A stretch of 64,000 bases of DNA from an uncultured Balneola sp. (GTDB taxonomy: Bacteria; Bacteroidota; Rhodothermia; Balneolales; Balneolaceae), in assembly GCA_902529115.1 (NCBI GenBank), contig CABZVB010000006.1:1-64000 (forward strand). Direction: 5' to 3'. Below the pieces are notes generated by a model that made no database searches, was not told the origin of the DNA, and saw only the letters and a list, made by a program, of their open reading frames with translations. This document shows positions 56,310-64,000 of this stretch, piece after piece (the stretch's first letter is position 1; every line of letters starts with the position of its first letter). The translations under genes were made by a program, and so were the position numbers.

Positions 56310-57207
56310 GATGATCTTGAATGTGAGTGTGAATAGCCATTGCTAAGCTCTTTACCATACTAGGTGCGGTACGAAACCAAAGTTCTGGTTCAATTAATTC
56401 TACTTCAGAAACCATCCATTGATCGGTATCGTTTCGTAAGATATCCACCCTGCCATACAATGGCTTAGGTTGGATAAGATTTATAACCATTTCGGCAAGT
56501 TCAACAAGATCTGCTGTGAGTGTAAAATGATGCACCGTACCTCCAAAGTCATCCTGAACACGAAAATCCCCTTCTTTTACCTTTTTTTGGACCGCATGAG
56601 TACACTTTCCACCCAAAACCATAAGTGATAATTCTCCAAAATTAGTCACACTCGGCACAAAAGGTTGAAGAATAAAATCCTCCTGGGCGTTCAATTTGGC
56701 AAACTCAGGATTAAATGCCTCTATTTGTTTTTTCTCTAACCGGAAGGTTAATCGAGCAGCGCCAGCAATGGTAGGTTTTACGACTATTTGTTCATGTTTT
56801 AATTCAGTTGCCCATTGACTTAAGAGATAAGGATGCTGCTTTGGAATAATGGTAGAAGGGATAATCTGGACACCTTTTTGGGCTAAATCCAACAAATAAT
56901 GTTTATCAGTATTCCAGCTTATTAACTCCTTTGGATTCATACATGCCTTTGACGGGAGCCGTTGCAACCACTGATTAAATTCATTTAAATAGTCAAAATA
57001 ATCCCAAGTTGTCCGAATCAAAACATACTCTGCATTCTCCCAATCAATAGAACTATCCCTCCAACTAGCTCGCTTGTACATATAGCCTAAGTCGGCAAGA
57101 GCATCCCCCAAAAGCTCATCTTCCAAAAAAATATTTTCTATATAGCTATTGCCAGGACTCGGCGTTATGTAACGATCCTCAGTAACAAAATAAATAAGCC
57201 TGCTCAT
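56284..57207 (-). CDS. ATP-grasp protein (RimK/glutathione-synthetase-like)
   Basis: A 307-residue ATP-grasp ligase-like protein. An N-terminal preATP-grasp-like part contains YVLIRTTWDYFDYLNEFNQW (62-81), a stretch shared with the DcsG-type and related glutathione-synthase-like group. ATP-grasp segments are QIVVKPTIAGAARLTFRL, then EDFILQPFVPSVTNFGELSL and the metal-binding end VSEVELIEPELWF. It probably joins a carboxylate to an amine or similar nucleophile, but partners are unknown. It sits between a VOC gene and the CrtISO-like gene, overlapping the latter by 26 nt. Confidence 0.8.
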   Translation of the reverse strand: MSRLIYFVTEDRYITPSPGNSYIENIFLEDELLGDALADLGYMYKRASWRDSSIDWENAEYVLIRTTWDYFDYLNEFNQWLQRLPSKACMNPKELISWNTDKHYLLDLAQKGVQIIPSTIIPKQHPYLLSQWATELKHEQIVVKPTIAGAARLTFRLEKKQIEAFNPEFAKLNAQEDFILQPFVPSVTNFGELSLMVLGGKCTHAVQKKVKEGDFRVQDDFGGTVHHFTLTADLVELAEMVINLIQPKPLYGRVDILRNDTDQWMVSEVELIEPELWFRTAPSMVKSLAMAIHTHIQDHHENHSNPQ

Positions 57208-57220
57208 TATTCAGTTACAA

Positions 57221-57598
57221 CTACTCTTCATAAAAAAATTCAATCATATTACCATCCGGATCAGTGACAAACAAAAAGCGTCCCTTTTTACGATTAGCAG
57301 GACCACTGACAATAGCAACCTCATATTTCCTAAAGTACTCGGCTAATTCATCGACCTGTTTGGGGTCATCCACATAAAACCCAAAATGATCAATACGAAA
57401 ATCACGAGAACTAGGATCATAGCTAGTTTCAGCCTCAACGATGACTAGAGTATCACCATTACCCACATCATAAACAACCATACTCTGTCCCATCGTTTTA
57501 ACAAGTTCAAGACCAAGAACCTCTCCATAGAAATACTTGGAATCTTCTATTCTGTTCACTCTGATGGTAATGTGATTCAGACCTTTTGGCTTAAACAT
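57221..57598 (-). CDS. VOC-family protein (glyoxalase/dioxygenase fold)
   Basis: Start chosen at ATG 57598 (MFKPKGLNHITIRVNRIEDS), giving 125 residues. The frame stays open 29 codons further, but that part is not family-like. The vicinal-oxygen-chelate fold shows the two beta-alpha-beta-beta-beta halves. Likely metal ligands are the His in NHITIRV, the His in RIDHFGFYV and the Glu in DPDGNMIEFFYEE. The reaction is unknown; relatives include lyases, isomerases and resistance proteins. It lies 13 nt before the ATP-grasp gene and is divergent from rsmI. Confidence 0.85.
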   Translation of the reverse strand: MFKPKGLNHITIRVNRIEDSKYFYGEVLGLELVKTMGQSMVVYDVGNGDTLVIVEAETSYDPSSRDFRIDHFGFYVDDPKQVDELAEYFRKYEVAIVSGPANRKKGRFLFVTDPDGNMIEFFYEE

Positions 57599-57733
57599 GA
57601 CGAAAATGTAATTTAGTTGAATAGTAAAATACGTAATTTTAATGCAATTACAGTGTTTCTTTTTACAATTAACCACTTGAATCACCCAAAAAATTGCCTT
57701 AGAAGGGGCATTCGAGTACTACCCTGAAATATT

Positions 57734-58435
57734 TTGTCCACTCTATACATAGTTGCAACACCCATTGGAAATCTAAAAGATATTTCTGAAAGAGGACTTG
57801 AGGTACTAAATACCGTTTCTTTAATCGCTTGTGAGGATACTAGAACATCGTCGAAATTTCTTCAGTATTATGGAATTTCTACTCCAACTCGCTCACTTCA
57901 TCAACACAATGAACACCACAAAGTTGAACAATTCATTCGACATCTAGATGCTGGAAAAGACCTTGCTCTAATTACCGATGCTGGTATGCCAGGGATTTCA
58001 GATCCAGGATTTTTAGCCGTTCGCGCTGCTCACATTTCAGGTCATACCGTTAGCGTTATTCCAGGGGCAGACGCGGTAACCACCGCATTGATATCAAGCG
58101 GTTTACCTAGCGATTCATTCTATTTCCAGGGTTTTCTTCCTCATAAAAAAGGTCGTCGGAAGCAATGGGATTTTCTTGCTAATATGCCCTGTACCTTAGT
58201 CGTATATGAGAGTCCCTATCGAATTCTAAAATTTCTTTCTGAAGCCACAACTCATCTTGGAGAAGACCGATATGTAGCTATTTGCCGAGAACTCACAAAA
58301 GCCTTCGAAGAAGTTGTACGAGGAAAACTATCTGAAGTGGTTCCTATATTTGAGAATCGCGCTAAGATAAAAGGGGAAATATGCGTGATTATAGCCCCAC
58401 CAAACTATCAGGAAAATCAAACTAAAGCTTTATGA
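57734..58435 (+). CDS. rsmI: 16S rRNA (cytidine1402-2'-O)-methyltransferase RsmI
   Basis: A tetrapyrrole-methylase-fold enzyme that methylates C1402 of 16S rRNA near the P site. It is 233 residues long. The start codon is TTG at 57734, since an in-frame stop (TGA) lies three codons upstream and the N-terminal STLYIVATPIGNLKDIS is conserved from this point. Other motifs are CEDTRTSSKFLQYYGI, LITDAGMPGISDPGFL and VIPGADAVTTALISSGLP. The stop overlaps the ATG of lnt by 4 nt (ATGA), so the two are coupled. Confidence 0.95.
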   Translation: MSTLYIVATPIGNLKDISERGLEVLNTVSLIACEDTRTSSKFLQYYGISTPTRSLHQHNEHHKVEQFIRHLDAGKDLALITDAGMPGISDPGFLAVRAAHISGHTVSVIPGADAVTTALISSGLPSDSFYFQGFLPHKKGRRKQWDFLANMPCTLVVYESPYRILKFLSEATTHLGEDRYVAICRELTKAFEEVVRGKLSEVVPIFENRAKIKGEICVIIAPPNYQENQTKAL

Positions 58436-60036
58436 AAGCGCATCCATCACCATATTTAGCTAGTTTATTCCCTACTTTGTTTAGTCTTGGCCATTATCCA
58501 TGGATTCTGTCGATTGGGATAGGAATATTGTTAAGCCTAAGTTTTCCACCCATAAATGCCTCATTTTTGAGCTTTTTTGGGTTTATTGGTCTTTATCAAC
58601 TAGTGCATTTAAGTCACAGTTATCGGCACCTTGCTATGATCAGCTACCCAGCTTTCTTTGTATGGAACCTAGGCACTACTTATTGGCTTATAATGGCGAG
58701 TATTCCAGCAGGTGTTGCGGCTATTATAGCAAATAGTGCAGTGATGTTATTACCTATGATGGTAATTCGGTTTATGCATCATCGCTATCGGCTTTATGTA
58801 TGGACAGCACTTTTTCAAGCCGCTACATGGGTTTTGTATGAATATCTTCACCATCATTGGGATTTGGCATGGCCATGGCTGAGTGTAGGTAATGCTTGGG
58901 CAAATCACATATCGGTAATCCAATACATCTCAGTCACAGGTCATTTGGGCATTAGTTTTTGGGTAGTATTTGGAAGTTTTTTATGCGCCCATTGGCTACA
59001 GTTGCCTGAAAAAAAAGGTGTTAAGACTACTGTGTTAATCCTTAGTATTGTCCTGCTACCGCTCACATCGATAATTTCGTTTAGATTAACATCTAAAGAA
59101 CTACAAAAGTCGAAAGGTAATCAAATTGAAGTTGTAGTCGTCCAGCCTAATTATGATTCTTACCAAGATTTCGGTGGTATGAGTGGCACAGAGGAAGTAT
59201 TAGATAGTTTATTCAGTTTATCTTTGGTTCAGAAAAAGAGTGAAACGGAGTTAATCGTTTGGCCGGAGAATGCCATTGATAAGCCAATTCAAATGGATTC
59301 ATGGCATGCCAGACGAATTGCAGATTCTGCAAGAGTATGGCAAACAAACTTTATTATTGGGACTGGGCTCTATACTCTTTACCCTGATCAAGCTCCGGAT
59401 CTTTATCGTTCTAACGTTAATGGTGTACGCTATAATGTCTTCAATTCTACTCTTTTTGCAGACACCAATGGCCATTTATCTCGTTACGATAAGGCTAAAT
59501 TAGTACCATTTGTAGAACGATTTCCTTTTGTAGAGTTCTTGAATAAAGTAGATATATTTAAATGGGTTGACTGGGGCGAACATGCAGGTTTTGGCCTAGG
59601 AAATAAAACTTCGATGATAAAGAGTCCATCTGGCTTTACTAGTCCTGGTCTAGTATGCTATGATTCTGTATTCCCGTCATGGAATCAAGCTTTTGTACGT
59701 GAAGGGGCTCAAATACTGACCATAATAACCAATGATGGTTGGTGGGGTAATTCAAGCGGACATATACAACATTTTGCATACGCTCGCCTTCGGGCAATTG
59801 AGTTTCGTCGTTGGGTGGTTCGAAGTGCTAACAACGGATTATCAGGGATAATTAGTCCAGATGGAAGTGTAAATCAAAAAACCAAGTATTGGACGCGCAC
59901 CTCCTTTAGCGCCGATGTACCTTTGCGAAACGACCTTAGTTTTTATTCTCGATGGGGGGATTGGCTATCTATGTTGTGCTTTTTCCTCGTTTTTTTGAGC
60001 GTGGGATATGGTTGGGTCACACGAAAGAGATCATAG
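58432..60036 (+). CDS. lnt: Apolipoprotein N-acyltransferase Lnt
   Basis: Integral membrane enzyme that adds the third acyl chain to lipoproteins. It is 534 residues long with about six helices in the first 215 residues and a periplasmic nitrilase domain after. The catalytic triad is E279 in LIVWPENAID, K354 in YDKAKLVPFVERFPF and C409 in GLVCYDSVFPS. A final hydrophobic helix is at about 510-530. Several lipoproteins in this window (the LptC, DUF1080, FKBP-like, GH13 and PpiC-type proteins) would be substrates. Start ATG overlaps the end of rsmI. Confidence 0.95.
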   Translation: MKAHPSPYLASLFPTLFSLGHYPWILSIGIGILLSLSFPPINASFLSFFGFIGLYQLVHLSHSYRHLAMISYPAFFVWNLGTTYWLIMASIPAGVAAIIANSAVMLLPMMVIRFMHHRYRLYVWTALFQAATWVLYEYLHHHWDLAWPWLSVGNAWANHISVIQYISVTGHLGISFWVVFGSFLCAHWLQLPEKKGVKTTVLILSIVLLPLTSIISFRLTSKELQKSKGNQIEVVVVQPNYDSYQDFGGMSGTEEVLDSLFSLSLVQKKSETELIVWPENAIDKPIQMDSWHARRIADSARVWQTNFIIGTGLYTLYPDQAPDLYRSNVNGVRYNVFNSTLFADTNGHLSRYDKAKLVPFVERFPFVEFLNKVDIFKWVDWGEHAGFGLGNKTSMIKSPSGFTSPGLVCYDSVFPSWNQAFVREGAQILTIITNDGWWGNSSGHIQHFAYARLRAIEFRRWVVRSANNGLSGIISPDGSVNQKTKYWTRTSFSADVPLRNDLSFYSRWGDWLSMLCFFLVFLSVGYGWVTRKRS

Positions 60037-60134
60037 TTTGCTAGTTTACTTAAAGTTCGCTCTTGGTTTATTTGAGGCTGGATTTTGATTCGCGTATGGC
60101 TTGTTTGAAGTTAGAATAACCAGAGAATGTAATG

Positions 60135-63100
60135 CTAACGTGAACGAATAGCTATTCTAAAATTAAACCGAATATCGTGGTTGGTGCGAGTGGGAATATT
60201 ATTGGATTCGATCCTAGAATAGGTATACTCAAAATTAGACGAAACGGTTGAAGATATTTTATAGCCGAGCGTAAAACTACCATTAATTCGTCTCTGACCT
60301 GTTTCTCTCGCACTAAGTGTTTCTGCAGATCCAATTTGATCCATGGTTACACCATTTTGCAATGCATTATCCAAATCAGTATCGAGTTTATAGGATATTT
60401 CAGTATCATTTTTATAGCTACCACGAAGACTCATGTCAATATTATTTCGGAGCTTAGGTAAGAATGAAATACGCACATTTCGGAATATATAATTAACTGA
60501 AGCATCTAATCCTTGTGTCAAGGTCTCTGTTACCCGTTTAGAGCTTACCGCAAAAGTAGAAATAGTACTCCGGTCATACCCAATATCGGTCTTTAAACCC
60601 GATTCCCAATTCATATTTAATTTAACAAATGGTGAAAATCGCCGTTCTGAACGAATCGACGTAGGCTCATATCTACCACGTACATCTATAATTGAATAGT
60701 CTCCAATGTTTTGTCCAGACTGCTCCCCAACCAAAGCATTTAAACTCCAATCTACTTTGTAAGACCCACGATATGCATGATTCAATGAAGCATTGGTCAT
60801 ATACTTTCCTATAAAGGGTATATATTTTTCTAAACGGTTCCATGTGACTCTCCAACCTGGCTTAGGGAAAGCCATAAAACCTTTATTTCCGAATCCTTTA
60901 GACCCGGCTCCTAAATAAGCATTCATATAATCTTTTTGAAGGGTAGTACGATTCAACACCCCTCTACCATCGCTGTTACCCAATGAATCTACGATGGAGC
61001 GTTCGCCTGATCTAATATCCAAGACCGCGGTCTCTAGCTGGCTTTCAAATAAATCCTTATACCCACCACCGAAGGCCCACACCGAAGAACTAAAAGAGCC
61101 TGATTCTGTTCCAATCGATGTAATTTCATTAATGGGTGTTAGGGTAATTGTTTCAGTACTTTTCTGGGATATTGTAGCATCCCAGTCTAAGTTAACTGTT
61201 ATATTTTCAAAAGGACTAATTCGGGTACTCGCAGAAAAATTATCCCCTTGAGTGTTATTTGCTGGGAGCTGAATATTATTATCTCCCCCTTCATTTCCAA
61301 TTAATTGTTGCTTTGGTATTCTTTCTTTTAATCCAAGTCTGTAGGCTAAAGAAGGTGAATAATCATCTGTGGATGCATCATTAAAGGATTTAAAAAACTC
61401 TGAAGAGCCTGAATAACCAGGTTGTGACCCACTCTTTTGACGTTTATATCCAATAGATAGATCTTCTAAACTTAGCAGAGTAAGTAACACTTTTCGAGAG
61501 ATAAACTGCATATCTTTGACCAAATCTGGAGGTGGTTTAGGAGTTCTTAAACTATCAGCTAAGCCGCTCTCTATTTCCTCTTTAAGTTTTTCTTTGGCAT
61601 CTCTACGTATTTTAGTTTCATTTTTGTTGGCCTCTTCTAACATTTTATACCAACTAAACTTGTCCAAGAGACGACTCGTACTAACCTTAAAGGTATTATC
61701 TAGCTGAAAGGAATTAGACACATTAGCTCCCAAATCTGAACCGCTGGGACTATTGGTCCACTGATAACCCCCTCCATAAGATGCTGAATACGTTAGCCAG
61801 TTCAATGCATCAATTGCGTTAAGTTTGGGTCTCCAACTTGCCGAGTAACTTTCTTGATAGGATGATCGCCGAGGTGTTAAGCTGTCTTGAAGAGCACCTT
61901 TTATAACATCAAAGCTAGGTTTAATGCTATAAGAAAGACTGTCTACATCGTCCCTATAACTTGGGTTAATACCCAAACTCGAAAAATCAAAATTAGATGA
62001 ACTCGTAAAAGTAATTGGAATCGATGGCATAAAATTGTAACTAAAAGAAAACCGATTTTGCTGGGTGAACGCATGAGATTGTTGTAGTGCCTGTAAATCT
62101 TCTGGGTCGATCAAGTTTCGACGTCTTGATTCATCATAACGCCGGGTTAACGTTGACGAAGCTGTGATGGAAGATGGTAAATAACCAAAGCGAAGTTCAG
62201 ATAAGGCTCCTAGAACAGGAATACCCTCGGTAAATTTGAATAGCTGAAGTAGTTTAATGCGCCGGAGAGATAAATTATACTGAATCGAGGCTTTGTAGTC
62301 CCACTTATTCTGAAAAACTAATTGCGGATTTTTGGAATACCCCTCATTGTACACATAACTCAATTTAGTATTATCCAAGGTTAACTGTGCCAATTTAGGC
62401 TTAGAATTACGCTTAGATATATTTGAAACATTGAAAGAAAAAGTTTCATTAACCGTCTCAATATCATTTATTTTTGCATTAATTACATCGTCTTTCAAAT
62501 CGGATGGCACCGAATCATCGGCATTCACCTTATCAGTAAAATCGGTCAACCGAATATCCCCCTGGGATGGTAAATACTTCGGTATTTGAGTATTTACCCT
62601 ATTAGATATAGTTACAGGAAAGCTCCACCCAAACCTGTCAGGAATAAGTTTATGAAGGTTTATGGTTGAACTAATTCCATATGCAGTTTGATCTGATACA
62701 CTTCGATCTCCTAATCGCGATTCAAGCCCACCAAAGCCATTGGTTCGTCGAGTAAGATTTGCGTTAACTGTAGCAAAGTCAGCAAATTTGATCGTGGATT
62801 TCGCATTTGCTGCCCAACCTTTTTCGTTATCAAACCCTGATAGACGTAACTCATTTAACCACATTTCTGCATTGAGTAATGGAGAACCACTTGAGTTTAC
62901 ATTCTGTGGATTATAGGGATTTCGTATCCCTAAACCTATTTCAGTGACTCGGTCTAATGAAGGATTTCCCTTAATGGCAACCACTGCTCCATTCACTGCT
63001 TTTTCTGGGTCCAAAATTCCTTTCTGCTCGAAAACTTCGGTCGGATCGGCACCAGCATCGTCGCGAAGCTGTTTTAATACATTGAATGCTGAAATGATGA

Positions 63101-64000
63101 TGTTCATATTGTTCTCGTCATAACGCCAAATTTCTGCAGCTTCGACTTCTAGTTGCCCTGCATCGGATGGGTTATAGTTGAATGGCATTGGCTGCGATGG
63201 GCTTACCGGTTGGCGGTATTCATAATAGTTGTTATCCAAATCCGTACCCAGTCGCACTACTAACTCCGCATCTCCTCTTTCATCAAAGCCTTCACCATGA
63301 ACGAACATCCGCATGTTAGAGTAATTCAGCAGGTTTAGTTTACCTGGATATACTCGCTTGACCATTTGGATCATTCCTGCTTCTAAGTTCTCCACACTTA
63401 AGACTAATGACTGCTCATTCTCCAGCGCCTGAATTTGTGCACTTCTATTTAATGCTCTAATAGCACCATCAGGTTGTCGATATGGGAATGGCTCTCGATT
63501 GGCATTTTCTTCAATATTAATTGTAGACAACTTAAAATCGTCAGGATTTACTGGGTTATCACTTAAGTTGCTTACCTTTCTCCATTGAGAACCCACAAAC
63601 TCCAAAGTTGCGAACCTCATAGTAAATGGTTTTTGATATCCCGACATCCACATTCGTATGTACGATATATTCTGAAAGCTTTCTATATCCCCAAATTTAC
63701 GTTTAAAATCATTCAGAGGAACTCGAACTAAATACCAGGTTTTGTACTCTGGATTACGCGGAATTTTATCTACAATGTAAGTCCCGGCTGAGCCAATATT
63801 TAATTGTGAGGCATCGGCAGGATTAAAGTCTATTTCATACTGGTAGTATGAATTGGTTTGCTGAATAGATGAAGCACTGACTAAACCTTCTGTATCAGGT
63901 TTTAAAGTTACTGCTGTTTTGTTGTCGCTGCCTCCACTTTCAGGGGTGTTCCCATCATGATGACCTAACATTCGGAAAAAGCGTTCATGTAGCTTATATT
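60135..64000 (-). CDS. sprA: T9SS outer-membrane protein SprA, C-terminal part (runs off the right edge)
   Basis: The frame is open to the window edge, so the N-terminal part is missing; about 1288 residues are visible (an internal ATG sits at 63971, but the frame reads YKLHERFFRMLGHH before it). SprA (Sov in Porphyromonas) forms the giant 36-strand outer-membrane pore of the type IX secretion system, usually about 2400 residues. Recognisable parts are RVPLNDFKRKFGDIESFQNI, IEIGLGIRNPYNPQ-type segments, AEMWLNELRLSGFDNEKGWA and many long amphipathic beta strands. The final strand ends FNFRIAIRSR. This gives the export route for the T9SS cargo at 34613-37570, 38692-42088 and 43176-47006. Confidence 0.9.
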   Translation of the reverse strand, partial: YKLHERFFRMLGHHDGNTPESGGSDNKTAVTLKPDTEGLVSASSIQQTNSYYQYEIDFNPADASQLNIGSAGTYIVDKIPRNPEYKTWYLVRVPLNDFKRKFGDIESFQNISYIRMWMSGYQKPFTMRFATLEFVGSQWRKVSNLSDNPVNPDDFKLSTINIEENANREPFPYRQPDGAIRALNRSAQIQALENEQSLVLSVENLEAGMIQMVKRVYPGKLNLLNYSNMRMFVHGEGFDERGDAELVVRLGTDLDNNYYEYRQPVSPSQPMPFNYNPSDAGQLEVEAAEIWRYDENNMNIIISAFNVLKQLRDDAGADPTEVFEQKGILDPEKAVNGAVVAIKGNPSLDRVTEIGLGIRNPYNPQNVNSSGSPLLNAEMWLNELRLSGFDNEKGWAANAKSTIKFADFATVNANLTRRTNGFGGLESRLGDRSVSDQTAYGISSTINLHKLIPDRFGWSFPVTISNRVNTQIPKYLPSQGDIRLTDFTDKVNADDSVPSDLKDDVINAKINDIETVNETFSFNVSNISKRNSKPKLAQLTLDNTKLSYVYNEGYSKNPQLVFQNKWDYKASIQYNLSLRRIKLLQLFKFTEGIPVLGALSELRFGYLPSSITASSTLTRRYDESRRRNLIDPEDLQALQQSHAFTQQNRFSFSYNFMPSIPITFTSSSNFDFSSLGINPSYRDDVDSLSYSIKPSFDVIKGALQDSLTPRRSSYQESYSASWRPKLNAIDALNWLTYSASYGGGYQWTNSPSGSDLGANVSNSFQLDNTFKVSTSRLLDKFSWYKMLEEANKNETKIRRDAKEKLKEEIESGLADSLRTPKPPPDLVKDMQFISRKVLLTLLSLEDLSIGYKRQKSGSQPGYSGSSEFFKSFNDASTDDYSPSLAYRLGLKERIPKQQLIGNEGGDNNIQLPANNTQGDNFSASTRISPFENITVNLDWDATISQKSTETITLTPINEITSIGTESGSFSSSVWAFGGGYKDLFESQLETAVLDIRSGERSIVDSLGNSDGRGVLNRTTLQKDYMNAYLGAGSKGFGNKGFMAFPKPGWRVTWNRLEKYIPFIGKYMTNASLNHAYRGSYKVDWSLNALVGEQSGQNIGDYSIIDVRGRYEPTSIRSERRFSPFVKLNMNWESGLKTDIGYDRSTISTFAVSSKRVTETLTQGLDASVNYIFRNVRISFLPKLRNNIDMSLRGSYKNDTEISYKLDTDLDNALQNGVTMDQIGSAETLSARETGQRRINGSFTLGYKISSTVSSNFEYTYSRIESNNIPTRTNHDIRFNFRIAIRSR

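Noticed and set aside
60037-60134. Region between convergent lnt and sprA
   Set aside because: I see no hairpin with a T-run, RNA gene or open frame.

Overview
The window is AT-rich bacterial chromosome with dense, mostly operonic genes and no rRNA, tRNA, CRISPR array, insertion sequence or prophage that I can see. The gene content points to the Bacteroidota/FCB group. It has a SprA-type secretin-like component of the type IX secretion system (T9SS), a PorV/PorQ-family protein, several proteins ending in a T9SS type A sorting domain of the NYPNPFNPxT form, a TonB-dependent receptor with an N-terminal carboxypeptidase-regulatory-like domain, a Rho factor with a basic insert, and few Shine-Dalgarno sequences. 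The NYPNPFNP style of sorting domain suits Balneolota/Rhodothermota relatives; that placement is inference.

Layout. 1-8.4 kb (minus): envelope protein TamB, shikimate enzymes AroB and AroK, and an NFACT (RqcH-like) protein. 8.5-9.9 kb: an unrecognised protein, a 30-residue ribosomal-type peptide (mS38/bS22-like) and an HU/IHF protein. 10-15.3 kb (plus): AGCS symporter, uracil phosphoribosyltransferase, LptC, an LptA/OstA-like protein and a DUF1080 lipoprotein. 15.3-18.3 kb (minus): agmatine deiminase, N-carbamoylputrescine amidase and an inositol-monophosphatase-family enzyme. 18.5-21.7 kb (plus): RpiB, GlyA, TatC and an FKBP-like lipoprotein. 21.7-29.1 kb (minus): alanine racemase, a PYROXD2-like FAD oxidoreductase, Rho, FolC, a PabC-type class IV aminotransferase and a thioredoxin-fold protein that has lost both cysteines.

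29.3-51.7 kb (minus, about 22 kb on one strand) is the most distinctive region. It reads as an alpha-glucan (starch/maltodextrin) capture locus built on TonB and T9SS parts rather than on a SusC/SusD pair. In transcription order it holds a PpiC-type lipoprotein, a TonB-dependent receptor, a 1276-residue T9SS cargo protein, a PorV-family barrel, a lamin-tail plus repeated carbohydrate-binding-like T9SS protein, a LacI-type regulator, three exported GH13 enzymes and an SLC45-like sugar MFS transporter. Two near-identical LacI-type palindromes, 94 bp apart, sit in front of the first gene, one of them inside the spacer of a good promoter. The gene for the repeated glucan-binding-like protein is interrupted by a run of nine G that puts its first 50-odd codons out of frame with the remaining 1080. 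Removing one G restores a textbook lamin-tail domain. This is either a phase-variable switch or an assembly error.

51.9-57.7 kb (minus): IspG, two tandem rhomboid proteases, a CrtISO-like oxidoreductase, an ATP-grasp protein and a VOC protein. 57.7-60.0 kb (plus): RsmI (TTG start) and Lnt. 60.1 kb to the right edge (minus): the C-terminal 1288 or so residues of SprA, running out of the window.
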